Shown: positions 17,869 through 27,172, counted from the first letter of the stretch. The stretch is DNA of 64,000 nucleotides from Bradyrhizobium sp. U87765 SZCCT0048 (GCF_018131225.1 NZ_JAFCMM010000002.1:310001-374000); one strand, 5' to 3'. Notes: generated by a model from the letters alone, not told the origin. Numbers and translations are program-made.

Positions 17869-18660
17869 ATGCCTTTCGCACGCGGCGACGGAGCCGACAT
17901 CCATTACGAAGTCCATGGTCAGGGAACGGCGATCGTGCTGTCCGCCGGCATGGGCGGCAGCGGCTCCTTCTGGGCACCGCAGATCGCCTCCCTGTCCCAC
18001 CATCACCGCGTCATCGTCTACGATCACGTCGGCACCGGTCGCAGCGGCCGCAGCGAACGCACCATCGCCGGCATGGCGGACGACATTGCCTGCGTGATGA
18101 ACCATGCCGGCATCGACCGCGCCCATGTCGTCGGCCATGCCATCGGCGGCATCGTCGGCCTTGAACTGGCGATGCGGCATCCGCGGCTGCTGCGCAGCCT
18201 TGTCGTCGTCAACGGCTGGGGCAAGGCCGATCCGTTCCTGCGGCGCTGCTTCGAGATCCGCAAGCAGATCCTCAACCAGTCCGGGCCGCGGGCCTATGTC
18301 CGCGCCCAGCCGCTGTTCCTCTATCCGCCGGCCTGGATCTCCGAGAACATCGACCATCTCGAGGCCGAGGAAGAGCGCATCCTCGCGCATTTTCCGCCGG
18401 TGCCGACCATGAATCAGCGCATCGACATGTTCCTGGCGTTCGATGCCGGCGACCGGCTCAGCGCCATCGACGTACCGACGCTGCTCGCCTCCGCCCGAGA
18501 CGACAGTCTCGTGCCGGCCTACCTGTCGTCGCGCCTCGCCGCCGCGATCCCGCATGCGCGGCGCGAGGAGGTCGGCTGGGGCGCTCACGCCTTCACGGCG
18601 GTGACGCCGGACGTGTTCAACCGTTCCCTTCTCGATTTCTGCGGAGCCGTGGACAAATGA
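17869..18660 (+). CDS. rutD: RutD-like alpha/beta-hydrolase (aminoacrylate/carbamate hydrolase)
   Basis: 263 residues, alpha/beta-hydrolase fold. The nucleophile elbow reads G-H-A91-I-G-G, with Ala where active hydrolases have Ser; as I recall, E. coli RutD has GHALG at this place, so this supports RutD rather than loss of function. Other shared blocks: LSAGMGGSGSFW, YDHVGTGRSG and RAYVRAQPLFLYPPAW. In the Rut pathway it is proposed to help hydrolyse aminoacrylate or carbamate. It ends overlapping the ATPase start. Confidence 0.87.
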   Translation: MPFARGDGADIHYEVHGQGTAIVLSAGMGGSGSFWAPQIASLSHHHRVIVYDHVGTGRSGRSERTIAGMADDIACVMNHAGIDRAHVVGHAIGGIVGLELAMRHPRLLRSLVVVNGWGKADPFLRRCFEIRKQILNQSGPRAYVRAQPLFLYPPAWISENIDHLEAEEERILAHFPPVPTMNQRIDMFLAFDAGDRLSAIDVPTLLASARDDSLVPAYLSSRLAAAIPHARREEVGWGAHAFTAVTPDVFNRSLLDFCGAVDK

Positions 18661-19481
18661 TGACCAATGACATCGCCGGGACCGCGACGATCGCGCGCGC
18701 ACCGGCTACGGCCCGCAAGGTCGTGCTGCGCGCCGATAATCTCGGCGTCGTGTTCGATGACGGCCACCGACGTGTCGAGGCGATCCGCAAGGTCGACTTC
18801 GAACTCTACCAGGGCGAGACGCTGGCGATCGTCGGCCCGTCGGGATGCGGCAAGTCGACATTGTTCAATGCCATCGCCGGCCTGCTGCGGCCCACGCGAG
18901 GGCATGTCGAGGCCGCCGGGCGGCGCGTCGACGACGCTACCGGACATGTCGGCTACATGCTGCAGAAAGACCTCCTGCTGCCCTGGCGCACGGTGATCGA
19001 CAACGTCATCCTCGGGCTCGAGGTGCGCAAGGTGCCGAAGCCGCGCGCCTATGCCATCGCGCAGGAGCTGATCCGCGCCTACGGCCTCGCCGGATTCGAG
19101 CACGCCAAGCCCGCCTCGCTGTCGGGCGGCATGCGCCAGCGCGTCGCGATCATGCGCACGCTCGCGTTCGATCCGGAGGTCATCCTGCTCGACGAGCCGT
19201 TCTCGGCGCTCGACTTCCAGACCCGCCTGCTGCTGCAGGCCGACGTCTCCCGCATCATCGCCGAGCGCCGCAAGAGCGCGATCCTCGTCACCCACGACAT
19301 CGGCGAAGCCATCGCGATGGCCGACCGCATCCTGGTGCTCAGCGGCCGCCCCGCCACCGTGCGCGCGCTGCACACCGTCGACCTGCCGCGCGTCGGCCGC
19401 GATCCGGTGGCGCTGCGCACCGATCCGGCCTTCCAGGACTATTTTGCGCGAATCTGGGCGGACCTCGAAATGCCATCATAA
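18657..19481 (+). CDS. NitT/TauT-type ABC transporter ATP-binding protein
   Basis: 274 residues, one nucleotide-binding domain. Walker A GPSGCGKST at 60-68, Q-loop in MLQKDLLLPW, signature LSGGMRQR at 155-162, Walker B VILLDEPFSALD and switch His in THDIGEA. It resembles SsuB/TauB/ThiZ types. The ATGATG start overlaps the rutD stop. Last gene of the six-gene cluster; it completes the transporter. Confidence 0.92.
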   Translation: MMTNDIAGTATIARAPATARKVVLRADNLGVVFDDGHRRVEAIRKVDFELYQGETLAIVGPSGCGKSTLFNAIAGLLRPTRGHVEAAGRRVDDATGHVGYMLQKDLLLPWRTVIDNVILGLEVRKVPKPRAYAIAQELIRAYGLAGFEHAKPASLSGGMRQRVAIMRTLAFDPEVILLDEPFSALDFQTRLLLQADVSRIIAERRKSAILVTHDIGEAIAMADRILVLSGRPATVRALHTVDLPRVGRDPVALRTDPAFQDYFARIWADLEMPS

Positions 19482-19689
19482 GGGACGGGTCGCGGGCCGA
19501 GGCGGCTGCAGCAGCGCGATCGGCCTGCCCGCGGCAACGCCGTCTTGTCCTGCAGGCTGTGCTGTCGAGCCCGTCTTTGCGACGCAAGATGGAATCGCGG
19601 AAAAATGGCGAAAGACCTCGACGCAGATATTGCCGCTCCGAAGATGCACGGGCCCGGCGGAAGGCTTGGACGCGAGATCCATGGCGATG

Positions 19690-19734
19690 TCGGCCCGGCG
19701 GGGTTCGAACCCATGACCGGACCGACCAAAGCGG
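19690..19734 (-). other. tRNA 3'-end-like fragment
   Basis: Read on the minus strand, GGGTTCGAACCC with flanking bases gives a T-arm-like hairpin (TTCGAAC loop, four of five stem pairs), followed by an acceptor-like GCCGGGCCGA. No matching 5' half, anticodon arm or encoded CCA can be built. It resembles the tRNA fragments left at old integration sites. Weak call. Confidence 0.3.
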
Positions 19735-19741
19735 AATCGCA

Positions 19742-19766
19742 GGGCGGCGTCTCTGCGGCGCCGCCC
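19742..19766 (-). terminator. Hairpin downstream of isocitrate dehydrogenase
   Basis: Perfect 8-bp stem GGGCGGCG/CGCCGCCC with a 9-base loop, ending 8 bp after the minus-strand icd stop. No U-run follows, so it may stabilise the 3' end or act with Rho rather than be a textbook terminator. Confidence 0.5.
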
Positions 19767-19773
19767 GCAGTTG

Positions 19774-22011
19774 TCAGGCCCCCGCGAGCGCCAGCGCCGC
19801 CTTGAAGGTCGGGCTCGGGCGCATCACCGCCGCGCACTTGTCCGGATCGGGCAGATAGTAACCGCCGATATCCGCCGGCTGTCCCTGGACGGCGGCGAGC
19901 TCAGCGATGATCTTCTCCTCGTTATGGGCCAAAGCCTCGGCCATCGGCTTGAACTGCGCCTGCAGGTCCGGATCCTCGGTCTGCGCCGCCAGCTCCTGCG
20001 CCCAGTACATCGCGAGATAGAACTGGCTGCCGCGGTTGTCGAGTTCGCCCGTGCGCGGCGACGGCGACTTCTTGTTGTCGAGCAGCTTGCCGGTGGCGGC
20101 ATCGAGCGTCTTCGCAAGCAGCTTGGCCTTGGGGTTGCGCGTCTTCAGGCCGAGATCTTCCAGCGAGACGGCGAGCGCGAGGAATTCGCCGAGCGAATCC
20201 CAGCGCAGGTGGTTTTCTTCAACCAGCTGCTGGACGTGCTTGGGCGCCGAACCGCCGGCACCGGTCTCGTACATGCCGCCGCCGGCCATCAGCGGCACGA
20301 TCGACAGCATCTTGGCCGAGGTGCCCAGCTCCATGATCGGGAACAGGTCAGTGAGATAGTCGCGCAGGATGTTGCCGGTGGCGCTGATGGTATCCTGGCC
20401 GCGGATCACGCGCTCCAGCGTGTAGCGCATCGCGCGCACCTGGCTCATGATCTGGATGTCGAGGCCCGTGGTGTCGTGCTCGTGCAGGTACATCTTCACC
20501 TTGGTGATGAGCTGCGCCTCGTGCGGACGGTAGGCATCGAGCCAGAACACCACCGGCATGCCGGAATGGCGCGCGCGCGTCACGGCGAGCTTGACCCAGT
20601 CGCGGATCGCCGCGTCCTTGACCTGGCACATGCGCCAGATGTCGCCCTGCTCGACATTCTCGCTGAGCAGCACTTCGCCGGTGGCGAGGTCGGTGATGTT
20701 GGCAACGCCGTCCTCGGGGATCTCGAACGTCTTGTCGTGCGAGCCGTATTCCTCGGCCTGCTGCGCCATCAGGCCGACATTGGGCACGGTGCCCATGGTT
20801 CTGGGATCGAACGCGCCATGCCACTTACAGAAGTTGATCATCTCCTGATAGATGCGGGCGAAGGTGCTCTCCGGCATCACCGCCTTGACGTCCTTGAGCC
20901 GGCCGTCGGCACCCCACATCTTGCCGCCATTGCGGATCATCGCCGGCATCGAGGCGTCGACGATGATGTCGTTGGGCGAGTGGAAATTGGTGATGCCCTT
21001 CGCCGAATCGACCATCGCCAGTTCAGGCCGGTGCTCGTGACAGGCATGCAGGTCGCGCTTGATCTCGTCCTGCTGGCTCTGCGGCAGGGTGGCGATCTTG
21101 TTGTAGAGATCGACCATGCCGTTGTTGACGTTGACGCCGAGCTCATCGAACAGCTGGCCGTGCTTGGCGAAGGCATCGCGGTAGAAGATCCGCACGCAGT
21201 GGCCGAACACGATCGGGTGCGATACCTTCATCATCGTCGCCTTGACGTGCAGCGAGAACATCACGCCGGTCTTGTAGGCGTCCTCGATCTGCTGCTCGTA
21301 GAAATCGAGCAGCGCCTTCTTGCTCATGAACATCGAGTCGATGATCTCGCGGTCCTGCAGCGCCACCTTCGGCTTGAGCAGGATGGTCTTGCCGCTGGTG
21401 GTGATCAGCTCCATCTTGACGTCGCGCGCCTTGTCCAGCGTCATCGACTTCTCGCCATGATAGAAATCGCCATGATGCATGTGCGACACGTGCGAGCGCG
21501 ACGCCTGGCTCCACTCGGCCATGCTATGCGGGTTCTTGCGCGCGTAGTTCTTCACCGCCAGCGGCGCACGGCGGTCGGAATTGCCCTCGCGCAGCACCGG
21601 GTTCACCGCACTGCCGATGCACTTGGCATAGCGCGCCCGGATCGCCTTCTCCTCGTCGGTCTTCGGCGTGTCCGGATAATCCGGCAGCTTGTAGCCCTTG
21701 TCCTGCAGCTCCTTGATCGCCGCCTTCAGCTGCGCCACCGAGGCGCTGATGTTGGGAAGCTTGATGATGTTGGTGCCGGGCAGAAGCGTCAGCCGGCCGA
21801 GCTCGGCGAGGTTGTCCGGCACCCGCTGCGCCTCGGTCAGGAACTCGGGAAACTCGCCGAGGATGCGGGCCGCCACCGAGATGTCGCTGGTGGTGACCTC
21901 GATGCCGGCCGGCGCCGTGAAGGCCTGCACCACGGGCAGGAACGCCGCGGTCGCCAGCGCAGGCGCCTCGTCGGTCAGGGTGTAGATGATGGTCGAGGGC
22001 GTCGTGGTCAT
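19774..22011 (-). CDS. icd: NADP-dependent isocitrate dehydrogenase, monomeric type
   Basis: 745 residues, the usual size of the monomeric (IDH-II) class and about twice that of dimeric IDH. It starts STIIYTLTDEAPALAT. Conserved blocks include LPNISASVAQLKAAI, NPVLREGNSDRRAP, HSMAEWSQASRSHVSHMHHG, RNGGKMWG and the late NRGSQFYLAMYWA. It oxidises isocitrate to 2-oxoglutarate with NADP in the TCA cycle. ATG with AGGA nine bases upstream. Much longer in-frame upstream sequence is antisense to ilvA and not part of the gene. Confidence 0.95.
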   Translation of the reverse strand: MTTTPSTIIYTLTDEAPALATAAFLPVVQAFTAPAGIEVTTSDISVAARILGEFPEFLTEAQRVPDNLAELGRLTLLPGTNIIKLPNISASVAQLKAAIKELQDKGYKLPDYPDTPKTDEEKAIRARYAKCIGSAVNPVLREGNSDRRAPLAVKNYARKNPHSMAEWSQASRSHVSHMHHGDFYHGEKSMTLDKARDVKMELITTSGKTILLKPKVALQDREIIDSMFMSKKALLDFYEQQIEDAYKTGVMFSLHVKATMMKVSHPIVFGHCVRIFYRDAFAKHGQLFDELGVNVNNGMVDLYNKIATLPQSQQDEIKRDLHACHEHRPELAMVDSAKGITNFHSPNDIIVDASMPAMIRNGGKMWGADGRLKDVKAVMPESTFARIYQEMINFCKWHGAFDPRTMGTVPNVGLMAQQAEEYGSHDKTFEIPEDGVANITDLATGEVLLSENVEQGDIWRMCQVKDAAIRDWVKLAVTRARHSGMPVVFWLDAYRPHEAQLITKVKMYLHEHDTTGLDIQIMSQVRAMRYTLERVIRGQDTISATGNILRDYLTDLFPIMELGTSAKMLSIVPLMAGGGMYETGAGGSAPKHVQQLVEENHLRWDSLGEFLALAVSLEDLGLKTRNPKAKLLAKTLDAATGKLLDNKKSPSPRTGELDNRGSQFYLAMYWAQELAAQTEDPDLQAQFKPMAEALAHNEEKIIAELAAVQGQPADIGGYYLPDPDKCAAVMRPSPTFKAALALAGA

Positions 22012-22467
22012 GCGCTGGATTCCTGAAGTTCGGGCGGGAGGGCGATCGGAGTGATGGCCGGTATCAAGCCGAAAACTGGCACTTCTGACGCCCTTCGGCA
22101 ATCGATTTATGCCGTTGAAAACGGCCATCCAGACCGGGAATCCGCAACCGCTGCGAAGCGCATCGCGCAAGCAGCGACGACAGGCTTTTCGGCTGTTTCG
22201 CCGCACCGGATCTGCTGGCGACACAGGCACGGTCGCCGCTGCACGGGCGTCTCGACCAACCATCCCATCACCGGCGATCGCCGGCGCTGGCGACGCCTTG
22301 CGCGCCGCGCATGCTGGTCGCGAGCCGCACTTGAATTCGGTCGCGGCCATGCGATGTTGGGGCTCAGATGCGCGCGCGGCCCCCGGCCGTCCGCCTGCTG
22401 CGATCGACGCCGACGATGGGACGGCGCGACCGATCACAAGCTCTTCCCGTCGACGAAAGCCTGTTCG

Positions 22468-24024
22468 ATGACCGCCGCGGCCAACGCCCTTCGAGACTAT
22501 GCCCAAAGCATCCTGACCGCCCGTGTCTATGACGTCGCGATCGAAACGCCGCTCGAGGCGATGCCCCGCCTGTCGGAGCGGCTGTCGCGGACCGTGCTGC
22601 TGAAGCGCGAGGATCTTCAGCCGATCTTCTCGTTCAAGCTGCGCGGCGCCTACAACAAGATCGTCAGGCTGCCCGCGGACCAGCGCACGCGCGGCGTCAT
22701 CTGCGCATCGGCCGGCAATCATGCGCAGGGCGTGGCGCTTTCGGCGCGCAAGCTCGGCATTCCCGCCACCATTGTCATGCCGCGAACGACGCCGGCGATC
22801 AAGGTCGAAGCCGTCCGGCGCCTCGGCGGCGACGTCGTGCTGCATGGCGACGCCTTCGACGACGCCCAGACCAAGGCGCGCGAGATCGAGGCCGCGCGCG
22901 GCCTGACCTTCGTGCATCCGTTCGACGATCCCGACGTCATTGCCGGCCAGGGCACCGTCGGGATGGAGATCCTGCGGCAGCATCCCGATCCGATCGAGGC
23001 GATCTTCGTGCCGATCGGCGGCGGCGGACTGGCGGCGGGCGTCGCCGCGTTCGTCAAATTCCTCAATCCCGCGATCAGGATCATCGGCGTCGAGCCGGAG
23101 GACGCAGCCTCGATGGCGGCGGCGCTGGCGCAGGGCCAGACCGTCGCGCTCGATCAGGTCGGGCTGTTTGCCGACGGCGTCGCGGTCCGCAAGGTTGGCG
23201 CTGAGACCTTCCGCCTGTGCCGCGACCTGCTGGACGAGGTCATCACCGTGACCACCGACGCGATGTGCGCGGCCATCAAGGATGTCTTCGACGATGTCCG
23301 CTCGGTCGCAGAGCCCTCCGGCGCGCTGGCGCTCGCCGGCCTGAAGGCCTATGCCGAGCGCGGCGCGCCGGGTGGCGGCAGCCTGATCGCGGTCAACAGC
23401 GGCGCCAACCTCAATTTCGATCGGCTGCGCACCATCGCCGACCGCGCCGAGGTCGGCGAGCATCGCGAAGCGCTGCTGGCCGTCACCGTGCCGGAGCGGC
23501 CGGGCAGCTACCGGCATTTCATTCGCATTCTCGGCGCGCGGGCGATCACCGAGTTCAACTACCGCTTCGCCGACACCTCGGCGCCCGCGCAGCTGTTTGT
23601 CGGCATCGCGCTGAGCCGCGGCGAAGCCGAGAAGCGCGAGGTGATGGAGCTGCTGCAGCGCGAGGGCTATCCGATCCTCGACCTGACCGACAACGAGATG
23701 GCCAAGGACCATGTCCGCTACATGGTCGGCGGCCGCGCGCCGCTTCTGAGGGACGAACTGATCTATCGCTTCGAATTTCCCGAGCGGCCCGGCGCGCTGC
23801 TGACGTTCCTCGAGAGTCTGGCGCCCGACTGGAATATCTCGCTCTTCCACTACCGCAATCACGGCGCCGACTATGGCCGCATCCTGGCCGGCATCGAGGT
23901 CAAGCCGGAGGAGCGGGCGCAGTTCGTTCAAGCGCTGGATGCGCTCGGCTATCCCTACTGGAACGAGAGCGAGAATCCGGCCTATCGGCTGTTCCTGTCC
24001 GCGGAGCAAATGCAAAGCGGCTGA
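22468..24024 (+). CDS. ilvA: Threonine ammonia-lyase (threonine deaminase), biosynthetic type
   Basis: 518 residues. Catalytic domain: PLP lysine K57 in SFKLRGAYNK, SAGNHAQG at 81-88 and the phosphate-binding loop GGGGLAAG. A C-terminal regulatory region from about residue 330 has two ACT-like repeats (LLAVTVPERPGSYRHF, IYRFEFPERPGALLTF), the mark of the isoleucine-feedback-inhibited IlvA, not catabolic TdcB. It makes 2-oxobutanoate for isoleucine synthesis. The start is 456 bp from the divergent icd start; the intervening DNA shows no other gene. Confidence 0.93.
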   Translation: MTAAANALRDYAQSILTARVYDVAIETPLEAMPRLSERLSRTVLLKREDLQPIFSFKLRGAYNKIVRLPADQRTRGVICASAGNHAQGVALSARKLGIPATIVMPRTTPAIKVEAVRRLGGDVVLHGDAFDDAQTKAREIEAARGLTFVHPFDDPDVIAGQGTVGMEILRQHPDPIEAIFVPIGGGGLAAGVAAFVKFLNPAIRIIGVEPEDAASMAAALAQGQTVALDQVGLFADGVAVRKVGAETFRLCRDLLDEVITVTTDAMCAAIKDVFDDVRSVAEPSGALALAGLKAYAERGAPGGGSLIAVNSGANLNFDRLRTIADRAEVGEHREALLAVTVPERPGSYRHFIRILGARAITEFNYRFADTSAPAQLFVGIALSRGEAEKREVMELLQREGYPILDLTDNEMAKDHVRYMVGGRAPLLRDELIYRFEFPERPGALLTFLESLAPDWNISLFHYRNHGADYGRILAGIEVKPEERAQFVQALDALGYPYWNESENPAYRLFLSAEQMQSG

Positions 24025-24265
24025 CACGGCGAGTGACGACATCACCTGGCAAGACCGCGCCCATTTGGCGGCGGCCCCGACAAACAAAACGCAGCGACGG
24101 CGCCTCGGCCGCGGTTGGGAAGCCGACATGACCTTGCCCGGGCGGCCCGTCGAACGGCGTCCGAACATTGTCTGCGCCATCCGAGACCGTTGCCAACACA
24201 AGATCGGATGACTACGCTTTGGCCTCAGCCCGCTCGAACGGCTTTTTCAATCGGCCCCACGTTTC
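24025..24265. other. Intergenic stretch
   Basis: No gene, RNA or clear repeat is supported here. It should contain the promoter of the cyclase gene; no motif is recognised. Confidence 0.5.
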
Positions 24266-25078
24266 ATGCCCAAATTCCTTCGCATCGGCATCCATCAGTC
24301 GAACGTCTCCGGCTACACCTCGAAGGCCTGGTGTGTGCGGCGAGTCGGCACGGCGGTCTTCCTGAAGTGGGGCGCGGTCGAGGTCCATGGCGCCGGCGCC
24401 GGGCGCAAGGTGTTCTGGACGCTGCCGCCGCGGGAGAAGACGGTTCGCTGCGGCACGGCGCAGCGCGCGATGGACTATACCAAGGCCGCAATCGCGCGGC
24501 GCCGCAGCCATCGCTATGAGCCGCTGACCGGACCGATCGTCAGTCAGCGCCGCGCCGCCAGGCGTGACGCCGACGTCAAGCAGGCCCTCGCTACCATCCT
24601 CATCGTCGACATCGTCCGCTCCACCGAAAAGGCCGCCCGCCTCGGCGATGCCCGCTGGACCAAGGTGATGGGCCACTACTACGCCGCCGTCCGCAAGGAG
24701 CTGAAGAGCTCGCGTGGCAAGGAAGTCGTGACCACGGGCGACGGCTTGCTCGCGACCTTCAAGGCCCCGGCCGCGGGCGTGCGCTGCGCGAGTGCGATCC
24801 GCGAGGCCGTGCGCACGCTCGGCCTCGATATCCGGGTGGGCCTGCATGCCGGCGAGTACAAGGTGAGCGGCGGCGAGGTCGTCGGCCTCGCCTTTCACAT
24901 CGGCGCCCGCGTCGCCGCCAAGGCGCGCGCCGGCGAAGTGCTGGTGTCGAGCGCCGTCCGGGATCTGATGTCGCAATCCGACATCCGCTTCAAGGACCGC
25001 GGCGTTCACCAGCTCAAGGGCGTGCCGCAGAAGTGGCGGTTGTATCGGGTTGAGCATGAGGCGGCCGGCAAGAACTGA
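24266..25078 (+). CDS. Class III adenylate/guanylate cyclase with WGR-like N-terminal domain
   Basis: 270 residues. The C-terminal cyclase homology domain spans about residues 105-262: metal-binding aspartates D115 (LIVDIVRST) and D159 (TTGDGLLATF), IRVGLHAGE, and VLVSSAVRDL followed by GVHQLKGVPQKWRLYRV. The N-terminal about 85 residues (KAWCVRRVGTAVFLKWGAVE ending RYEPLTG) resemble a WGR domain, with a WG pair in a small beta-sheet. It probably makes cAMP. No partner gene is adjacent. Confidence 0.82.
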   Translation: MPKFLRIGIHQSNVSGYTSKAWCVRRVGTAVFLKWGAVEVHGAGAGRKVFWTLPPREKTVRCGTAQRAMDYTKAAIARRRSHRYEPLTGPIVSQRRAARRDADVKQALATILIVDIVRSTEKAARLGDARWTKVMGHYYAAVRKELKSSRGKEVVTTGDGLLATFKAPAAGVRCASAIREAVRTLGLDIRVGLHAGEYKVSGGEVVGLAFHIGARVAAKARAGEVLVSSAVRDLMSQSDIRFKDRGVHQLKGVPQKWRLYRVEHEAAGKN

Positions 25079-25293
25079 CACTGGCCCGTGCGCGTGGTGC
25101 GCTCGGCTGGTTTCAGGGCATCGGCTCTCACTGCCGTGATGTCATGCCCATATTGGAGAGCGCTGCCTATTTCATCCAGGCCTTGTAAGAATCGGTGAGC
25201 CAAAACGCCTTGCCGTCCTTTTCGCATGCCGGAGGTCGGGGATATGCGCTTGCCCTTGTCCCCTTCAACGCCTCGCCGGTGAGCCGTCGGGCG
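25079..25293. other. Intergenic stretch between cyclase and LysR genes
   Basis: No supported gene or structure is visible; the two flanking genes converge here. Confidence 0.5.
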
Positions 25294-26190
25294 TCATTCA
25301 CGCGATGTGGACAGACCGGCGAGAAGTGGAGCGTAGGCGGCAAGCCTTTTGGATGCGAACTCTGTGAACAGCCGCACGCGTTTCGTCTTGCGCGTCTCTC
25401 CTTGCGTCAGAAGCCAAAGCCTGCCGTACAGGTGTGGATCGGTGCCCGGCACCCTCGTCAATAACGGGTCGGCGTCTCCGACGAAGCATGGCAGCCTCGT
25501 CATCCCGATCCCTTGTTGTGCCGCTGCGATCTGAGCACCGGCGTCCGGGGTCTTGAACGGAGCTTCGGTGGAGCTGACCTTCCCCTTGCGAGCCCAAACG
25601 GGGATTTCTTCGTCGTCGACGACGATCCACCGAAGCGGGTCTGTCGCGCCCTTTCGCCACGCGGCCAGTCGATCGCGGGACATATAGACGCCGCCGTACA
25701 TCTCCGGACCCTTGAGGCCGTGAAGATTGAGCGCCAGGTTCTTGCGGTCGCCGACGTTGCGGACTGCGACGTCGGCTTCCCTGTTGGTGAGGTTGGCCAC
25801 CTCGCCGGTCGAAAGGACTTCAATCTCGATGTCGGGATGCAGGCGCGCGAACTCGGCAAAGTCCGGCATCAGAAGGTGCGTCGCGAGGAACGGTGGAAGC
25901 GTCACTCGTAACAGACCGCGCACGCCTTGGTCTCGGCCAAAGACGCGGGTCTCAAGCTGTTGCGACGACGCCTTCATCTGGTCGGCGAACTCGAGAACAT
26001 CCTCGCCCGCATCCGTCAGGCGGTAGCCCGACGGCAGCTTTTCGAACATCTGCGCGCCGAGGCGTTCCTCCAGTTGCGCGACGCGCCTGATCACGGTCGA
26101 ATGGTTGACCCCGAGTTGTTCGGCGGCCGCCCGGACCGAACCGCCGCGCGCGACGGCGAGAAAATAGCGAACGTCGTCCCAGTCGATCAT
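25294..26190 (-). CDS. LysR family transcriptional regulator
   Basis: 298 residues. HTH DWDDVRYFLAVARGGSVRAAAEQLGVNHSTVIRRVAQLE at the N-terminus (NHSTVIRR replaces SQPAVS, as in the LysR branch that guards SDR and efflux genes), then the effector domain from about residue 88 (GLLRVTLPPFLATHLLMP). An ATG four codons upstream is also possible. It diverges from the SDR gene at 26438. Confidence 0.87.
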   Translation of the reverse strand: MIDWDDVRYFLAVARGGSVRAAAEQLGVNHSTVIRRVAQLEERLGAQMFEKLPSGYRLTDAGEDVLEFADQMKASSQQLETRVFGRDQGVRGLLRVTLPPFLATHLLMPDFAEFARLHPDIEIEVLSTGEVANLTNREADVAVRNVGDRKNLALNLHGLKGPEMYGGVYMSRDRLAAWRKGATDPLRWIVVDDEEIPVWARKGKVSSTEAPFKTPDAGAQIAAAQQGIGMTRLPCFVGDADPLLTRVPGTDPHLYGRLWLLTQGETRKTKRVRLFTEFASKRLAAYAPLLAGLSTSRE

Positions 26191-26335
26191 GGTGCCATCC
26201 ATGCACCACAAGGGTGCGCATTTCGAGGCCGTATCCCGCACAACACGCCACCATATAAGCAGCAATTTCAGATTAAAATGCCCATGACGGTAACGACGCA
26301 CGTCGATCAGCCTCAACCACCGAACCGGATGATAT

Positions 26336-26354
26336 ACGCACCACCGATGTGCGT
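26336..26354. promoter_or_regulatory. Inverted repeat ACGCAC-N7-GTGCGT
   Basis: A perfect 6-bp inverted repeat lies 84 bp upstream of the SDR gene. A shorter GCACC-N5-GGTGC repeat with the same core is at 26203, next to the LysR start. The pair is a plausible regulator site for the divergent promoters. Confidence 0.45.
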
Positions 26355-26437
26355 TTTTCTGGACTGACCTCCGGACAGTTGCAGGCCTAGGTCGGGTCCA
26401 TCGGGAATGTCCCCGGACGATTTCGAAGGACAAGATC

Positions 26438-27172
26438 ATGGGTAAGCTTGAAGGTAAGGTTGCGGTCATTACGGGCGGATCGAGCGGCATGGCGCTGGAG
26501 AGCGCCAAGCGGTTCGTCGAAGAAGGCGCGTACGTCTTCATCACGGGCCGGAGGCAGGAGAAGCTTGACGAGGCCGTCAAGCTGATCGGCCGCAACGTGA
26601 CCGGCGTGCGCGGCGACGCGGCCGATCTCGACGATCTCGACCGCCTGTTTGAAACCGTTAAGCGGGAGAAGGGAAAGATTGACGTTCTATATGCGAGCGC
26701 CGGCATCGGCGATGCCGCCCCCTTGGGCCAGATCACTGAGCAGCTTTTCGACTCGACCTTCGGCTTGAATGCACGCGGCACCCTGTTCACGGTCCAGAAG
26801 GCGCTGCCGCTGCTCAAGGATGGGGGCTCGATCTTCATGACCGGCTCGGTCGCCTCGCTCAAGGGTTTTCCCGGCTACAGCGTCTATGCGGCGAGCAAGG
26901 CGACGCTGCATGCGTTCGCCCGCGGGTGGCTCAACGAATTGAAGGACCGCAATATCCGGGTGAACGTGCTGCACCCGGGGCCGATCGCCACGCCAATGCA
27001 AGACCAGGTCCTCACTCCGGAGGCGAAGAAGATGTTCGAATCCCTGATCCCGCGGGGCAAGATGGGGCGTCCCGAGGAGATCGCTGCGGTCGCGGTTTTC
27101 CTGGCTTCCGACGATTCCAGCTTCGTGAACGGGTTGGAGCTGTCCGTCGACGGCGGCTTTTCGGCCATCTGA
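26438..27172 (+). CDS. SDR family oxidoreductase
   Basis: 244 residues. The cofactor motif is TGGSSGMALESAK, in which Met-Ala replaces the usual Ile-Gly, a variant seen in some SDRs linked to LysR genes. Others: YASAGIGD for the NAG strand, FMTGSVASLKG (catalytic Ser), YAASK (Tyr/Lys) and C-terminal GLELSVDGGFSAI. GAAGGA precedes the ATG. Divergent from LysR. Substrate unknown. Confidence 0.88.
   Translation: MGKLEGKVAVITGGSSGMALESAKRFVEEGAYVFITGRRQEKLDEAVKLIGRNVTGVRGDAADLDDLDRLFETVKREKGKIDVLYASAGIGDAAPLGQITEQLFDSTFGLNARGTLFTVQKALPLLKDGGSIFMTGSVASLKGFPGYSVYAASKATLHAFARGWLNELKDRNIRVNVLHPGPIATPMQDQVLTPEAKKMFESLIPRGKMGRPEEIAAVAVFLASDDSSFVNGLELSVDGGFSAI

Larger units (their letters stand above)
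19482..19773. other. Gene-free stretch between the Rut/ABC cluster and isocitrate dehydrogenase
   Basis: No convincing gene. It holds a tRNA 3'-end-like fragment (19690-19734) and a hairpin downstream of the isocitrate dehydrogenase gene. The two flanking genes converge on it. Confidence 0.6.

Noticed and set aside
22012..24201. 730-codon upstream extension of the isocitrate dehydrogenase frame
   Set aside because: Antisense to ilvA and without family similarity; the ATG at 22011 gives the normal length.
24115..24519. A 134-codon plus-strand frame before the cyclase
   Set aside because: It overlaps the well-supported cyclase in another frame and lacks recognisable motifs.
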